From contig NZ_WMEU01000001.1 in assembly GCF_009856295.1 (NCBI RefSeq), positions 434,001 to 498,000 of the forward strand: a DNA stretch of 64,000 nucleotides, written 5' to 3'. Shown here piece after piece: positions 35,278 to 43,418 of the stretch; the first letter of the stretch is position 1, and every line of letters begins with the position of its first letter. The translations under genes were made by a program, and so were the position numbers. A model generated the notes under the pieces. The model made no database searches. It saw only the letters and a list, made by a program, of their open reading frames with translations, and was not told where the DNA came from. Source of the DNA: Pontibacillus yanchengensis (GTDB lineage: Bacteria > Bacillota > Bacilli > Bacillales > BH030062).

Positions 35278-35575
35278 GTTTACGTTGAATTTCTTCTGGG
35301 TCTTCATCATCTTTTACTTCGTTGTAGTATTGAACCCCGAATTGAGATCCCTCATCGACCATTTTTGTGTTTTCAATAGAGTCAAACTCAGGTACCCCTG
35401 CTTTTTCTACTGGTAAATCATTGTTATGTTCATTCTTTAATGATCCTTGTACTGATTCAGTTAATGATTTAGCTTTTTGTTTCACTTTTTCTCTTCGTTG
35501 TTCATCTTTAAGTAATAATGCTGCCGCTCCAGCACTTACTGCCCCAATAGTAGAATAAATAAAACGTTTCTTCAT
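35267..35575 (-). CDS. YtxH-like small membrane-anchored protein
   Basis: The 102-residue protein starts at ATG 35575, with AAAGGGAGATG upstream, rather than at the earlier frame start. It has a short N-terminal hydrophobic segment (FIYSTIGAVSAGAAALLL) followed by a basic helical stretch (DEQRREKVKQKAKSL) and an acidic tail. This layout resembles YtxH-type general-stress envelope proteins, but the match is loose. It lies beside a PNPOx-family gene on the same strand, after ylaJ. Function is not assigned. Confidence 0.75.
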   Translation of the reverse strand: MKKRFIYSTIGAVSAGAAALLLKDEQRREKVKQKAKSLTESVQGSLKNEHNNDLPVEKAGVPEFDSIENTKMVDEGSQFGVQYYNEVKDDEDPEEIQRKQNA

Positions 35576-35647
35576 ATTTTCATCTCCCTTTGTTTGTACT
35601 TGTAATCCTTTTCCCACAAAGGGTCGATTCTAAACAACTAGTTTACC

Positions 35648-36100
35648 TTAAATTTTCAGAGCATTCATCACTTGGTTATCAAGTTTGGCCGCAGCTCTAT
35701 TATCATATGTTTTTTCGTATTCAGGTGCATTTGCAATCTTTGCTCCATAAAACATTACATCTCTTACTTCTTCTATTGTCAGTTCAATCATAGCAAGCTT
35801 TAAAGGAACACCTTCTATGTTATCCTTTTCAATAACAGCTTTTCCTTTTATCGCATAGGTAGAGTCATCAGTAATTAGGGTTATAACAATATAGGGATGG
35901 TTTCTTATGTTTTCTACGATTTTAGACCGATTATCAATTGCAAAACGTATGCAAAATGCTGATGGAGCGTACACCCAACTAATTGCATTAACCATAGGGG
36001 TAGCTGTTTCATAGTCGATGGTAGATAAGAGCACGTAGCGTTCACTCTGGAGTGTTTGATATTGTACTTCATTTAACTTTTTCTCAACTTGATTAGCCAT
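35648..36100 (-). CDS. pyridoxamine 5'-phosphate oxidase family protein
   Basis: The 150-residue protein starts at ATG 36100 behind AGGAGGGAG. It shows the split-barrel flavin fold: ERYVLLSTIDYETATPMVNAISWVY at the N-terminal strands, then CIRFAIDNRSKIVENIRNHPYIVITLI and YAIKGKAVIE. Such proteins bind FMN, heme or F420 and reduce small molecules. The substrate is unknown and true PdxH activity is unlikely, as the active-site pattern is only partial. It forms a probable pair with the downstream YtxH-like gene, about 70 bp away. Confidence 0.88.
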   Translation of the reverse strand: MANQVEKKLNEVQYQTLQSERYVLLSTIDYETATPMVNAISWVYAPSAFCIRFAIDNRSKIVENIRNHPYIVITLITDDSTYAIKGKAVIEKDNIEGVPLKLAMIELTIEEVRDVMFYGAKIANAPEYEKTYDNRAAAKLDNQVMNALKI

Positions 36101-36271
36101 CTTTCTCCCTCCTAAAAATAGAAAAATCAAATCGATTATACATGGACTATCTGTCTTGTTACTAAGAAATCATTCTACACTTAACTTATGGATGTAGTGA
36201 AAGAAACATTCGAAGGCAGTCCATAAACATGTTACAATATATAGGCAAAGGTACAAATTGAGGTGAGAAAT

Positions 36272-36475
36272 ATGCGAGTAAAATGTGTTTTGTGCGATTC
36301 TGTCGAAAAAATCGATAGCAATTGCTTGCAAGCGAAACGAATGAGAAACAGACGAATTCATACCTTTATGTGCTCAACTTGCCATGATCGAATTGAAGAA
36401 AAGACGAATGCTCGGAAATCTACAGGTAATTTCAAATTGTATCGTGAACCTGTAAAAGAACAGCATCTATCTTAA
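36272..36475 (+). CDS. ylaI: YlaI family zinc-ribbon protein
   Basis: The 67-residue protein starts at ATG 36272 with GAGGTG just upstream. It has two CxxC pairs, CVLCDS near the start and CSTCHD near residue 36, and the block KRMRNRRIHTFMC. These match the YlaI family as I remember it. The cysteines should form a zinc ribbon. The function is unknown. Upstream, TGTTACAAT (36229-36237) looks like an extended -10 promoter. It ends at a perfect terminator shared with the convergent 36538 gene. Confidence 0.92.
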   Translation: MRVKCVLCDSVEKIDSNCLQAKRMRNRRIHTFMCSTCHDRIEEKTNARKSTGNFKLYREPVKEQHLS

Positions 36476-36507
36476 TATTTGATACAAAAATGCTATTGAT
36501 TTTATAA

Positions 36508-36539
36508 AAAGGGAGACTCTTTAAAATGAGTCTCCCTTT
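36508..36539. terminator. bidirectional terminator after ylaI
   Basis: AAAGGGAGACTC (36508-36519) pairs with GAGTCTCCCTTT (36528-36539) around TTTAAAAT. The right arm reaches into the stop codon of the convergent minus-strand gene. Confidence 0.9.
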
Positions 36540-36822
36540 ATTCATAGTTTGGAAATTTATGAGGTTCTTCTTGGATAGTGTCATTCATGCAATCAATTAA
36601 TTCTATTGGGAAACGAAACTCTCTAGCTCCAGTTATAGTCTGGCAATGAACAAGATACATTTCTTCTTTCTTTGACACTTGCATTTCGTTAATCTGATAC
36701 TTTTCTTCAAGCATTTCCTCAAAGAAATCCCTAGTCTCTTGGGCCGCTTTATCTTCAGGCCTTTTACTTGCAACCGTCTGAATTGATAGCCAATTATAAA
36801 CCATATCTTGCATGGAATGCAT
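36538..36822 (-). CDS. hypothetical protein downstream of ylaH
   Basis: The 94-residue protein is soluble, with a helical N-terminal half (MVYNWLSIQTVASKRPEDKAA) and a beta-rich second half (MYLVHCQTITGAREFRFPI). I choose ATG 36822, since AGGGGGT lies seven bases upstream. The start is 11 bp after ylaH on the same strand, so the two are cotranscribed. I do not recognise a family. The clean RBS, spacing and terminator support a real gene. Confidence 0.75.
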   Translation of the reverse strand: MHSMQDMVYNWLSIQTVASKRPEDKAAQETRDFFEEMLEEKYQINEMQVSKKEEMYLVHCQTITGAREFRFPIELIDCMNDTIQEEPHKFPNYE

Positions 36823-36833
36823 CCACATACCCC

Positions 36834-37208
36834 CTATTCACTTTGTGGGCGATCTTTACGCTCCCGATGTAACCGAAACCTATATATACCTAATACGACA
36901 GATGAAATAAGTAATCCTTCTGCAATTGGTAAAGATAAACCAAAGAATGTAAGTATCATGCAGCCTACGGCAAGAACTACATAAACTATAGCAGATTTTA
37001 GTATAGGTAGCTGCTTAGCAAAGCCTAACTTATAGGTAAGAATAGATAAAAACAGTATAATCAGATAGAGAAATATAACCCCTCTGATTGCTATAGCCAC
37101 TTCACTATCATTATTTAAATTTAATTCATCACCTAGTCCATTAAATAATAGTTTCGCAAAAAATGATAAATCATTCGGTACTTGAATCATATCCTCTGTT
37201 TGATTCAT
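36834..37208 (-). CDS. ylaH: YlaH-like membrane protein
   Basis: The 124-residue protein has three or four membrane segments (about 43-60, 68-86 and 90-105) after a polar N-terminus. The KLGFAKQLPILKSAIVYVVLA and GLSLPIAEGLLISS regions match the YlaH-like family. GAGGAGG-type sequence (AGGAGGAAC) precedes ATG 37208. In B. subtilis ylaH sits between ylaG (typA) and ylaI, and here it is beside ylaI as well, though the order relative to typA is rearranged. Function unknown. Confidence 0.87.
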   Translation of the reverse strand: MNQTEDMIQVPNDLSFFAKLLFNGLGDELNLNNDSEVAIAIRGVIFLYLIILFLSILTYKLGFAKQLPILKSAIVYVVLAVGCMILTFFGLSLPIAEGLLISSVVLGIYRFRLHRERKDRPQSE

Positions 37209-37359
37209 TGGTGTTCCTCCTAATTCTCCAACATCAAATCTCTTTTTAATGATACTAAATCTCTCTTCTTCCTGCTACCCTTATATTAGTGACATTTTTC
37301 AAATCCAATAAAATACTGTAAACTTAAATGCAAAACATCTTAGACGAGGTGAGATACAT

Positions 37360-37545
37360 ATGAAAAAAATTAACGTACCATTCCTACTATTAGCCCTTTT
37401 AGCCGTTTTTTGTTTTATGCTCGTAGGAGTAGCAATTGGTTATCGTTCTGTAATAGGGTCTATATTTTTTCTATTACTTGGTTTTAGTGTAATGGGATAT
37501 GGTTTTACCATTAAGCGAAAACAAAGACTTTCACAACAATCATAG
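37360..37545 (+). CDS. ylaF: YlaF-like DUF5325 membrane protein
   Basis: The 61-residue protein is almost entirely two membrane helices (LLLALLAVFCFMLVGVAIGY and IGSIFFLLLGFSVMGYGF) with a short basic tail KRKQR. This matches the small YlaF (DUF5325) family at this locus. ACGAGGTGAG lies 8 bases upstream of the ATG. It is divergent from ylaH across 150 bp. Function unknown. Confidence 0.83.
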   Translation: MKKINVPFLLLALLAVFCFMLVGVAIGYRSVIGSIFFLLLGFSVMGYGFTIKRKQRLSQQS

Positions 37546-37635
37546 GTTATGGAAGCTTCAATAGATGTAAACGCCTTTCACGTTACATTAAACTGACCTA
37601 TGAAACTCTACCACAAAAAGCAAAATGACTCTTTA

Positions 37636-37665
37636 AAACCCATGATAGAAAGCAATCATGGGTTT
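37636..37665 (+). terminator. weak terminator downstream of ylaF
   Basis: AAACCCATGAT (37636-37646) pairs with ATCATGGGTTT (37655-37665) around 8 nt. The following CGTTAATG is not a good T-tract, and the hairpin lies 90 bp after ylaF. The sequence from here to suhB (37666-37783) holds nothing I recognise. Confidence 0.5.
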
Positions 37666-37783
37666 CGTTAATGTCTCCTCTATTTGCTAAGAAGGAATTT
37701 GATGAAGGCTGCTGCAACAGTAGCGCAAATCGGGTTAGCGCCATGTGTGCTATTTCTATTTACAGGTTCGTTTGAACTATTCT

Positions 37784-38590
37784 TTACGATTTCAACTCAA
37801 TATGTTCATCAATAATTTCTTGATGTATGGCTGAATTACAGGTAATGATTGAGTTTTTATCAAGAAGTGTAATAGGTTCTCCGTCTGCTTGAGTTGTTAT
37901 ACCTCCTACCTCTTGAACCAAAATTACGCCTGCAGCTATATCCCAAGGAGAAAGTTGCATCGTGACATAAGCATCTACAATCCCTTCTGCAACAAAAGCG
38001 AACTCTAATGCTGCAGAACCATAGGATCTCGTCCCTCTTGCTTTTCTTATTAATGATTGCAATCCTTCTTTATGAACTAGCTTATTATCGATGGACCAGA
38101 AATGATTTAATCCAATAATTGATTGTTCTAACTTTCTGTCTTCAGGTAACAAAGGTAGCTTTGAATCGTTTTTATAAGCACCCTCCCCGCGCTTAGCATG
38201 ATATAGACAGTCTTTCATCACATCATAAATCAGACCAATTTCTCCAACCCCATCCTGATAGATACCTACTGAAATAGCAAAATGTTGCTTCTGGTGAACA
38301 AAATTCATCGTTCCATCTATAGGATCTACAATCCATACAGTCCCTTGAACATGATCAATATCATCTCCAAAACCTTCTTCTCCTAATACTTGATGATCAG
38401 GATATTGGTCCCGTACTCGCTCAATAAAAAATCGCTCTGTCTCTTGATCTAATTCTGTAACCAGGTCATTAGGACTCGATTTCGTTTCAATTACAATCGG
38501 TTTGTCCATCTTAGCTCGGATACGTTCCCCCGCTTCAAGTACCCAGCTTTTAGCTTGTTGGTATATTTGCTGCTTTTCCTGATCATTCAT
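37784..38590 (-). CDS. suhB: inositol monophosphatase family protein (SuhB-like)
   Basis: The 268-residue magnesium-dependent phosphatase has the signature blocks LGEEGFGDD, VWIVDPIDGTMNFVH (metal-binding aspartates) and LSPWDIAAGVILVQEVGG. It probably hydrolyses inositol-1-phosphate or related sugar phosphates; the true substrate of YktC in Bacillus is unsure. Length is normal. AAAAGGAGC lies upstream of ATG 38590. It is at the ykt end of the conserved block, near yktB and typA. Confidence 0.93.
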   Translation of the reverse strand: MNDQEKQQIYQQAKSWVLEAGERIRAKMDKPIVIETKSSPNDLVTELDQETERFFIERVRDQYPDHQVLGEEGFGDDIDHVQGTVWIVDPIDGTMNFVHQKQHFAISVGIYQDGVGEIGLIYDVMKDCLYHAKRGEGAYKNDSKLPLLPEDRKLEQSIIGLNHFWSIDNKLVHKEGLQSLIRKARGTRSYGSAALEFAFVAEGIVDAYVTMQLSPWDIAAGVILVQEVGGITTQADGEPITLLDKNSIITCNSAIHQEIIDEHIELKS

Positions 38591-38794
38591 ACAATAGTGC
38601 TCCTTTTATTCAAGATTAACGTTTTGTTCTTTAGAAAAAGACATATCTGATGAAACCATCTTAACTTCTATAGAACTCTTATTAAGTAAACTTTTCCATA
38701 TTAAATACAATAGTGTAAGTGTATCAGACATTAGAATTAAGTTCACTTCGACCTACTTATAGGTTTCGCATATGAAAGTATATTAAACATAGAA

Positions 38795-38820
38795 AAGAAC
38801 GAGCATGATTGCTCGTTCTT
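38795..38820 (-). terminator. terminator after the ykzI-like gene
   Basis: AAGAACGAGCA (38795-38805) pairs with TGCTCGTTCTT (38810-38820) around TGAT. The minus strand continues TTCTATGTTT. It lies 6 bp after the gene's stop codon. Confidence 0.85.
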
Positions 38821-38826
38821 GGACAC

Positions 38827-39015
38827 TTATTGTTGTAATGTAATCCATTCTAAACGTAGTGCTTCTAATTTATCTTTCGTTATGTTCATTTTTTCTTGAT
38901 CATCTTGTTCCATCGCCTCATGTAGATTCATTAGTTCATAATCAATTTCCATCTTCAGGACTGGCATGCGCTCCATTACCTTTCTTTCATTTAATGCATC
39001 CATGACACGCTTCAT
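38827..39015 (-). CDS. small helical protein, YkzI-like
   Basis: I place the start at ATG 39015, because AAAAGGGAG lies 7-8 bases upstream; the open frame runs 37 codons further but without an RBS. The product has 62 residues, almost all helical and charged (MKRVMDALNERKVMERMPVL, then KDKLEALRLEWITLQQ). Length and composition resemble B. subtilis YkzI, but I recall that sequence poorly. It lies divergent to yktB and close to suhB, and ends at its own terminator. Confidence 0.65.
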   Translation of the reverse strand: MKRVMDALNERKVMERMPVLKMEIDYELMNLHEAMEQDDQEKMNITKDKLEALRLEWITLQQ

Positions 39016-39255
39016 TTTGTCACTCCCTTTTAGAGCTTTGTAGTAATATATGTTAGAAGCAAATAACCTGACAAATGTTTTATTACTTTTATTTATCCAA
39101 ATCCCTCTATATTCAAACCTATCCATGAAAATTGGGTATTCTCCTAGAAATGTGTTAAAATTTGATAGCTACCCAAAACAATAAAAAAACGTACGTCAAA
39201 ATATAACGATAACCTGTAATTATTTTCGTACTGATCACAGAAAGGAGTTTTGATA

Positions 39256-39891
39256 ATGAATCATTTCCCTGGCTTTACTCAAAAGGATTTTGATGTGTTT
39301 ACCATTTCAGGACTCGAGGAACGAATGGAAGCCCTAAAGTCGAATGTATCACCAAAACTAGAATTTGCTGCTCAAGAATTAGCTCCATACCTTACATCTA
39401 TTACTGGTGATGAAATGTTTGTACATGTGGCCAAGCACGCTCGTAGAACAACGAACCCTCCAAATGATACATGGGCTGCTTTAGCCAATAGTAAAAAAGG
39501 CTATAAGAAATTACCACATTTTCAGATAGGCTTATGGGAAAGTCATGTATTTATCTGGTTTGCAGTTATCTATGAAAGTCCGATAAAACAAGATTTTGCT
39601 AAAGTGCTTAAACAAAATCTTAAACAAGTTCGTGATTATATTCCAGCTGATTATGTTTGGTCCAAAGACCATACTAAACCTGAAGCTATTCCTAACAAGG
39701 ATCTGTCAGATGAAGAATTCGAAGGACTTGTAGATCGTTTACAAAACGTCAAAAAAGCAGAATTGTTATGCGGAGTTCACATTGATCGTCACGATGTGGT
39801 TCTTCAAGATCACGATGCGTTTATTGAAAAATGTGAAGAGATATTTCATAAGCTGGAATACTTGTATCGTCTAACAAAAGAAATTGAGTAA
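39256..39891 (+). CDS. yktB: DUF1054 family protein YktB
   Basis: The 211-residue protein starts at ATG 39256 with AAAGGAG upstream. The pattern FPGFTQKDFDVFTISGLEERM at the start and HVAKHARRTTNPPNDTWAAL in the middle is the UPF0637/DUF1054 family. The KKLPHFQIGLWESHVFIWFA block supports it. The protein is soluble. The family is confined to Bacillota and its function is not known. It is a single-gene unit immediately upstream of typA. Confidence 0.94.
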   Translation: MNHFPGFTQKDFDVFTISGLEERMEALKSNVSPKLEFAAQELAPYLTSITGDEMFVHVAKHARRTTNPPNDTWAALANSKKGYKKLPHFQIGLWESHVFIWFAVIYESPIKQDFAKVLKQNLKQVRDYIPADYVWSKDHTKPEAIPNKDLSDEEFEGLVDRLQNVKKAELLCGVHIDRHDVVLQDHDAFIEKCEEIFHKLEYLYRLTKEIE

Positions 39892-39989
39892 ACCAGATAA
39901 TTAACTAATTTATAAAATCGATGTTTGATTAAAGTTTTGTAAATTTGTTAGGGTTAAATAGGCAAACAACGTACTAGAGGTATGATGTA

Positions 39990-39998
39990 TGTTATAAT
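39990..39998 (+). promoter_or_regulatory. extended -10 promoter of typA
   Basis: TGTTATAAT (39990-39998) combines a perfect -10 with the upstream TG of extended promoters. A poor -35 (CGTACT, 39970-39975) would sit at 17-bp spacing. The typA start is 52 bp downstream. Confidence 0.6.
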
Positions 39999-40049
39999 AT
40001 TTAAGTTCAACGAGAACGCCATTTGAATTGATAGAGGAGAGTATATCAA

Positions 40050-41879
40050 ATGAACGTAAGACAAGATCTACGAAACATTGCAATTATCGCGCACGTTGAC
40101 CACGGGAAAACAACTTTAGTCGACCAGATGCTACGCCACTCTGGAACATTCCGTGACAATGAAAACGTAGATGATCGCGCAATGGATTCCAACGACTTAG
40201 AAAAAGAACGTGGTATTACCATTTTAGCTAAAAATACAGCAATCAATTACAACGATACCCGAGTGAACATCTTAGATACACCTGGTCACGCGGACTTCGG
40301 CGGTGAAGTTGAACGTATTTTGAAAATGGTTGATGGCGTTATGTTAGTAGTAGACGCATATGAAGGCTGTATGCCTCAAACGCGTTTCGTGTTGAAAAAA
40401 GCACTAGAACAGAAACTAACTCCTGTTGTTTGTTTAAATAAAATCGATCGCCCAAATGCCCGCCCTGAAGAAGTGGTCGATGAAGTATTAGATTTATTTA
40501 TTGAACTAGGTGCTGACGAAGACCAGTTAGAATTCCCTGTTGTTTATGCTTCCGCATTACAAGGAACTTCAGGCTATGAAGCTGATGAGCAAAATGAAAC
40601 AATGGATCCAATTTTCAACACAATCCTTGATTCCATCCCAGCTCCAGTTGATAACACGGAAGACCCATTACAATTCCAAATTACGTTATTAGATTACAAC
40701 GAATTCCTAGGCCGTATCGGTGTTGGACGTGTTTTCCGAGGTGGTATGAAAGTCGGCCAACAAGTTGCTCTTATGAAGAAAGATGGATCGGTTCAAAACT
40801 TCCGTATTACTAAATTATTTGGTTTTATCGGACTTAAACGAATTGAAATTGAAGAAGCAAAAGCTGGAGATATCGTAGCCATTTCAGGTATTGAAGGTAT
40901 TAACGTAGGTGAAACAGTTGCAGATGTGAATAATCAAGAAGCTCTTGAGATTCCTCGAATTGATGAACCTACCCTACAAATGACGTTCCTAACAAACAAC
41001 AGCCCATTTGCAGGTAAAGAGGGTGAATTCATTACAGCACGTAAGATTGAAGAACGTCTTCGTACGCAATTAGAGACAGACGTAAGCTTACGTGTAGAAG
41101 AAACAGAATCACCTGATAAATGGGTTGTAAGCGGACGTGGTGAACTTCACCTTTCCATCCTTATTGAAAACATGCGCCGTGAAGGTTATGAACTACAGCT
41201 TTCTAAGCCACAGGTTATCATTAAAGAAATTGATGGAGTAAAACATGAGCCGATGGAGCATGTACAAGTAGACGTTCCAGAAGATTACACTGGAACTGTC
41301 ATGGAATCATTAGGCTATCGTAAAGGTGAAATGCTTGATATGATTAACCAAGGAAACGGACAAGTACGTATCGAATTCAAAGTACCTTCTCGTGGTTTGA
41401 TTGGTTATTCTACTGAATTCATGTCCCAAACACGCGGTTACGGAATTATCAACCACACATTTAGTGGTTATGAACCTCTACTAGGTGGTACTGTTGGCGG
41501 ACGTCGTCAAGGTGTTCTTGTTGCTCTTGAGAATGGTAAAGCTACCACATATGGCATCATGCAACTTGAAGACCGAGGCACTATTTTCGTAGAACCAACT
41601 ACAGAAGTTTATGCTGGTATGATTGTTGGTGAACACAACCGTGATAATGACTTAACAGTAAATATCACGAAAGAAAAACACTTAACAAACGTTCGTTCTG
41701 CCAATAAGGACACAACCAATTCCATTAAAAGTACTCGTAAATTAACTCTAGAAGAAGCACTTCAATATCTAGATGATGATGAGTTTTGCGAAGTCACCCC
41801 TCAAAACGTTCGTTTACGTAAAAAGATTCTTAATAAAAACGAACGTGAGAAAGCAGATAAAGTAAAAAACGGTAAATAG
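40050..41879 (+). CDS. typA: translational GTPase TypA/BipA
   Basis: The 609-residue ribosome-associated GTPase shows the G1 motif AHVDHGKTTLVDQ (about 14-26), effector and G2 region ERGITILAK, G3 DTPGHADFGGEVER, and NKIDRP as G4. EF-G-like domains and the TypA-specific C-terminal domain (about 480-600) follow. It assists ribosome assembly and translation under stress, notably cold. GAGGAG precedes ATG 40050. It is the ylaG gene of B. subtilis. Codon use looks more optimised than in its neighbours. Confidence 0.97.
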   Translation: MNVRQDLRNIAIIAHVDHGKTTLVDQMLRHSGTFRDNENVDDRAMDSNDLEKERGITILAKNTAINYNDTRVNILDTPGHADFGGEVERILKMVDGVMLVVDAYEGCMPQTRFVLKKALEQKLTPVVCLNKIDRPNARPEEVVDEVLDLFIELGADEDQLEFPVVYASALQGTSGYEADEQNETMDPIFNTILDSIPAPVDNTEDPLQFQITLLDYNEFLGRIGVGRVFRGGMKVGQQVALMKKDGSVQNFRITKLFGFIGLKRIEIEEAKAGDIVAISGIEGINVGETVADVNNQEALEIPRIDEPTLQMTFLTNNSPFAGKEGEFITARKIEERLRTQLETDVSLRVEETESPDKWVVSGRGELHLSILIENMRREGYELQLSKPQVIIKEIDGVKHEPMEHVQVDVPEDYTGTVMESLGYRKGEMLDMINQGNGQVRIEFKVPSRGLIGYSTEFMSQTRGYGIINHTFSGYEPLLGGTVGGRRQGVLVALENGKATTYGIMQLEDRGTIFVEPTTEVYAGMIVGEHNRDNDLTVNITKEKHLTNVRSANKDTTNSIKSTRKLTLEEALQYLDDDEFCEVTPQNVRLRKKILNKNEREKADKVKNGK

Positions 41880-41901
41880 TAAATAATAGATAACCTCATA
41901 A

Positions 41902-41934
41902 AAAATGCGCCTTTTAATAGGCGCATTTTTTTCT
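41902..41934. terminator. bidirectional terminator between typA and yktA
   Basis: AAAATGCGCC (41902-41911) pairs with GGCGCATTTT (41920-41929) followed by TTTTCTT. An A-run on the left allows use by convergent yktA as well. Confidence 0.9.
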
Positions 41935-41939
41935 TATCA

Positions 41940-42224
41940 TTAAACTTTTATTACCTCATTTGAATCAGTATTTCGAGCTTCTTTCACTATTTGATATAAG
42001 GAATAACCTGATTCTTTTTCGAACTGTGAGCCAAGTTTCTTCTCTTCACTTTTTGAAGGGACAACTTGCTTGAATTTTGTATAAGCCTGCATTAAATCAT
42101 ATTGTTTAACACCTTTCTCATAGGCTTGTTCAACAAGCTTATAAAAATTAACAACATCAATGATCTCGTCTGTACTCCAATGCTCTGTATCTAACGGATA
42201 ATTGTATGCATTCTCTTCACTCAT
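41940..42224 (-). CDS. yktA: UPF0223 family protein YktA
   Basis: The 94-residue protein starts at ATG 42224 with AAAGGAGTAAGAGG upstream. The sequence TEHWSTDEIIDVVNFYKLVEQAYEKGV and the C-terminal block VPSKSEEKKLGSQFEKESGYS match the UPF0223 (YktA) family. It is small, helical and cytoplasmic, of unknown function. It begins 17 bp after the nitronate monooxygenase-like gene on the same strand, so the two are cotranscribed. Confidence 0.94.
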   Translation of the reverse strand: MSEENAYNYPLDTEHWSTDEIIDVVNFYKLVEQAYEKGVKQYDLMQAYTKFKQVVPSKSEEKKLGSQFEKESGYSLYQIVKEARNTDSNEVIKV

Positions 42225-42241
42225 ACCTCTTACTCCTTTCA

Positions 42242-43198
42242 TTACGACCATGTTTCGCGAATACAATCCGCTTCTTTTATCATTCGATTCATTAATTCCT
42301 TAACAGAAGGGATATCATCAATTCTTCCCGTGATTTGACCAGCCCAACCAAAACCTTTTTGATTATCACCTTCGTAGATATAACGTTGGTTGGCTTCCCC
42401 ACTAATAAATGATTTTAACACTTCAAACCCTGGCTCGTCCTGTTCCAGTTTCAAAATTTCTTCGGTCCAATTATTTTTTAACGCTCGAGCTGGCGTTCCT
42501 AAAGATCGTTTTATAATGACAGTTGAGGTCTCATCCCCCTCAATAAGGTCCTGCTTATAGGACGCATGTGCATGAATACACTCTTTCGTAGCAATAAAAC
42601 GAGTTCCCATCTCAACACCTTCTGCCCCTAAAGCAAGTGCAGCCATGAATCCTCTTCCATCTCCGACGCCACCTGAGGCTATTGCAGGTATTTGGATACT
42701 GTCTACCACTTGAGGAGTAAGCACAAAAGTCCCAATATCACTTCTTCCTAAATGCCCACCACCTTCATGACCGACAACCATAACAGCATCTGCACCTAAC
42801 TCTTCAGCCTTCACAGCCTGCCGTTTAGCGGCTACAAGAACTAGCTTTTTTATTGGGGAATTTTTCACCATATCCAATACTGGCTTTGGGTTTCCACCTG
42901 TAACGGAGATAACTGGCACTTTTTCATCTATAGCAACCTGGACCATATCAGCAAAAGGTCTCCCATGTTGGCCAATGGCAAAATTCACACCAAAGGGTTC
43001 GCTAGTTTTTTGCTGAACTTTATGTATTTCTGCTCTCAAAGCTTCAGGATCTTGTAAACTCATCGCTGTTATTTGCCCTAGACCACCAGCATTTGATACA
43101 GAAGCAGCTAAATCAGCATAAGCTAAATAAGCCAATCCACCCTGGATAATTGGATATGTGATTCCCAACAACTCAGTAACCCTCGTTTTATACTCCAA
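42242..43198 (-). CDS. nitronate monooxygenase / FabK-like flavoprotein
   Basis: The 318-residue TIM-barrel flavoprotein starts at TTG 43198. It shows GITYPIIQGGLAYLAYADLAASVSNAGGLGQITA at its N-terminus, VMVVGHEGGGHLGRSDIGT with the FMN-phosphate and catalytic histidine region, and IPAIASGGVGDGRGFMAALALGAEGVEMGTRF. These blocks are shared by nitronate monooxygenases and by enoyl-ACP reductase II (FabK). Context does not favour fatty-acid synthesis, so an NMO-type oxidoreductase is more likely. It is cotranscribed with yktA. Confidence 0.9.
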   Translation of the reverse strand: MEYKTRVTELLGITYPIIQGGLAYLAYADLAASVSNAGGLGQITAMSLQDPEALRAEIHKVQQKTSEPFGVNFAIGQHGRPFADMVQVAIDEKVPVISVTGGNPKPVLDMVKNSPIKKLVLVAAKRQAVKAEELGADAVMVVGHEGGGHLGRSDIGTFVLTPQVVDSIQIPAIASGGVGDGRGFMAALALGAEGVEMGTRFIATKECIHAHASYKQDLIEGDETSTVIIKRSLGTPARALKNNWTEEILKLEQDEPGFEVLKSFISGEANQRYIYEGDNQKGFGWAGQITGRIDDIPSVKELMNRMIKEADCIRETWS

Positions 43199-43418
43199 AT
43201 TTCCTTCCTCCCTTTGTAAAATAATCCACTATATTACTAGTATCGTAACAGAAAACACTTCCACAATATAGTAGCTAGTCATCTTCCCTGCTTTTTGCTA
43301 TAATTTGTTTTTAAGCAAAAAGCAATATAGGGAAACCCATTTTTCACTCCTTATCCTTAATTAACAATATACGTTTCTAAATATAAACGTTCATTCTAAT
43401 ACATAAGAGGTGTTGTCA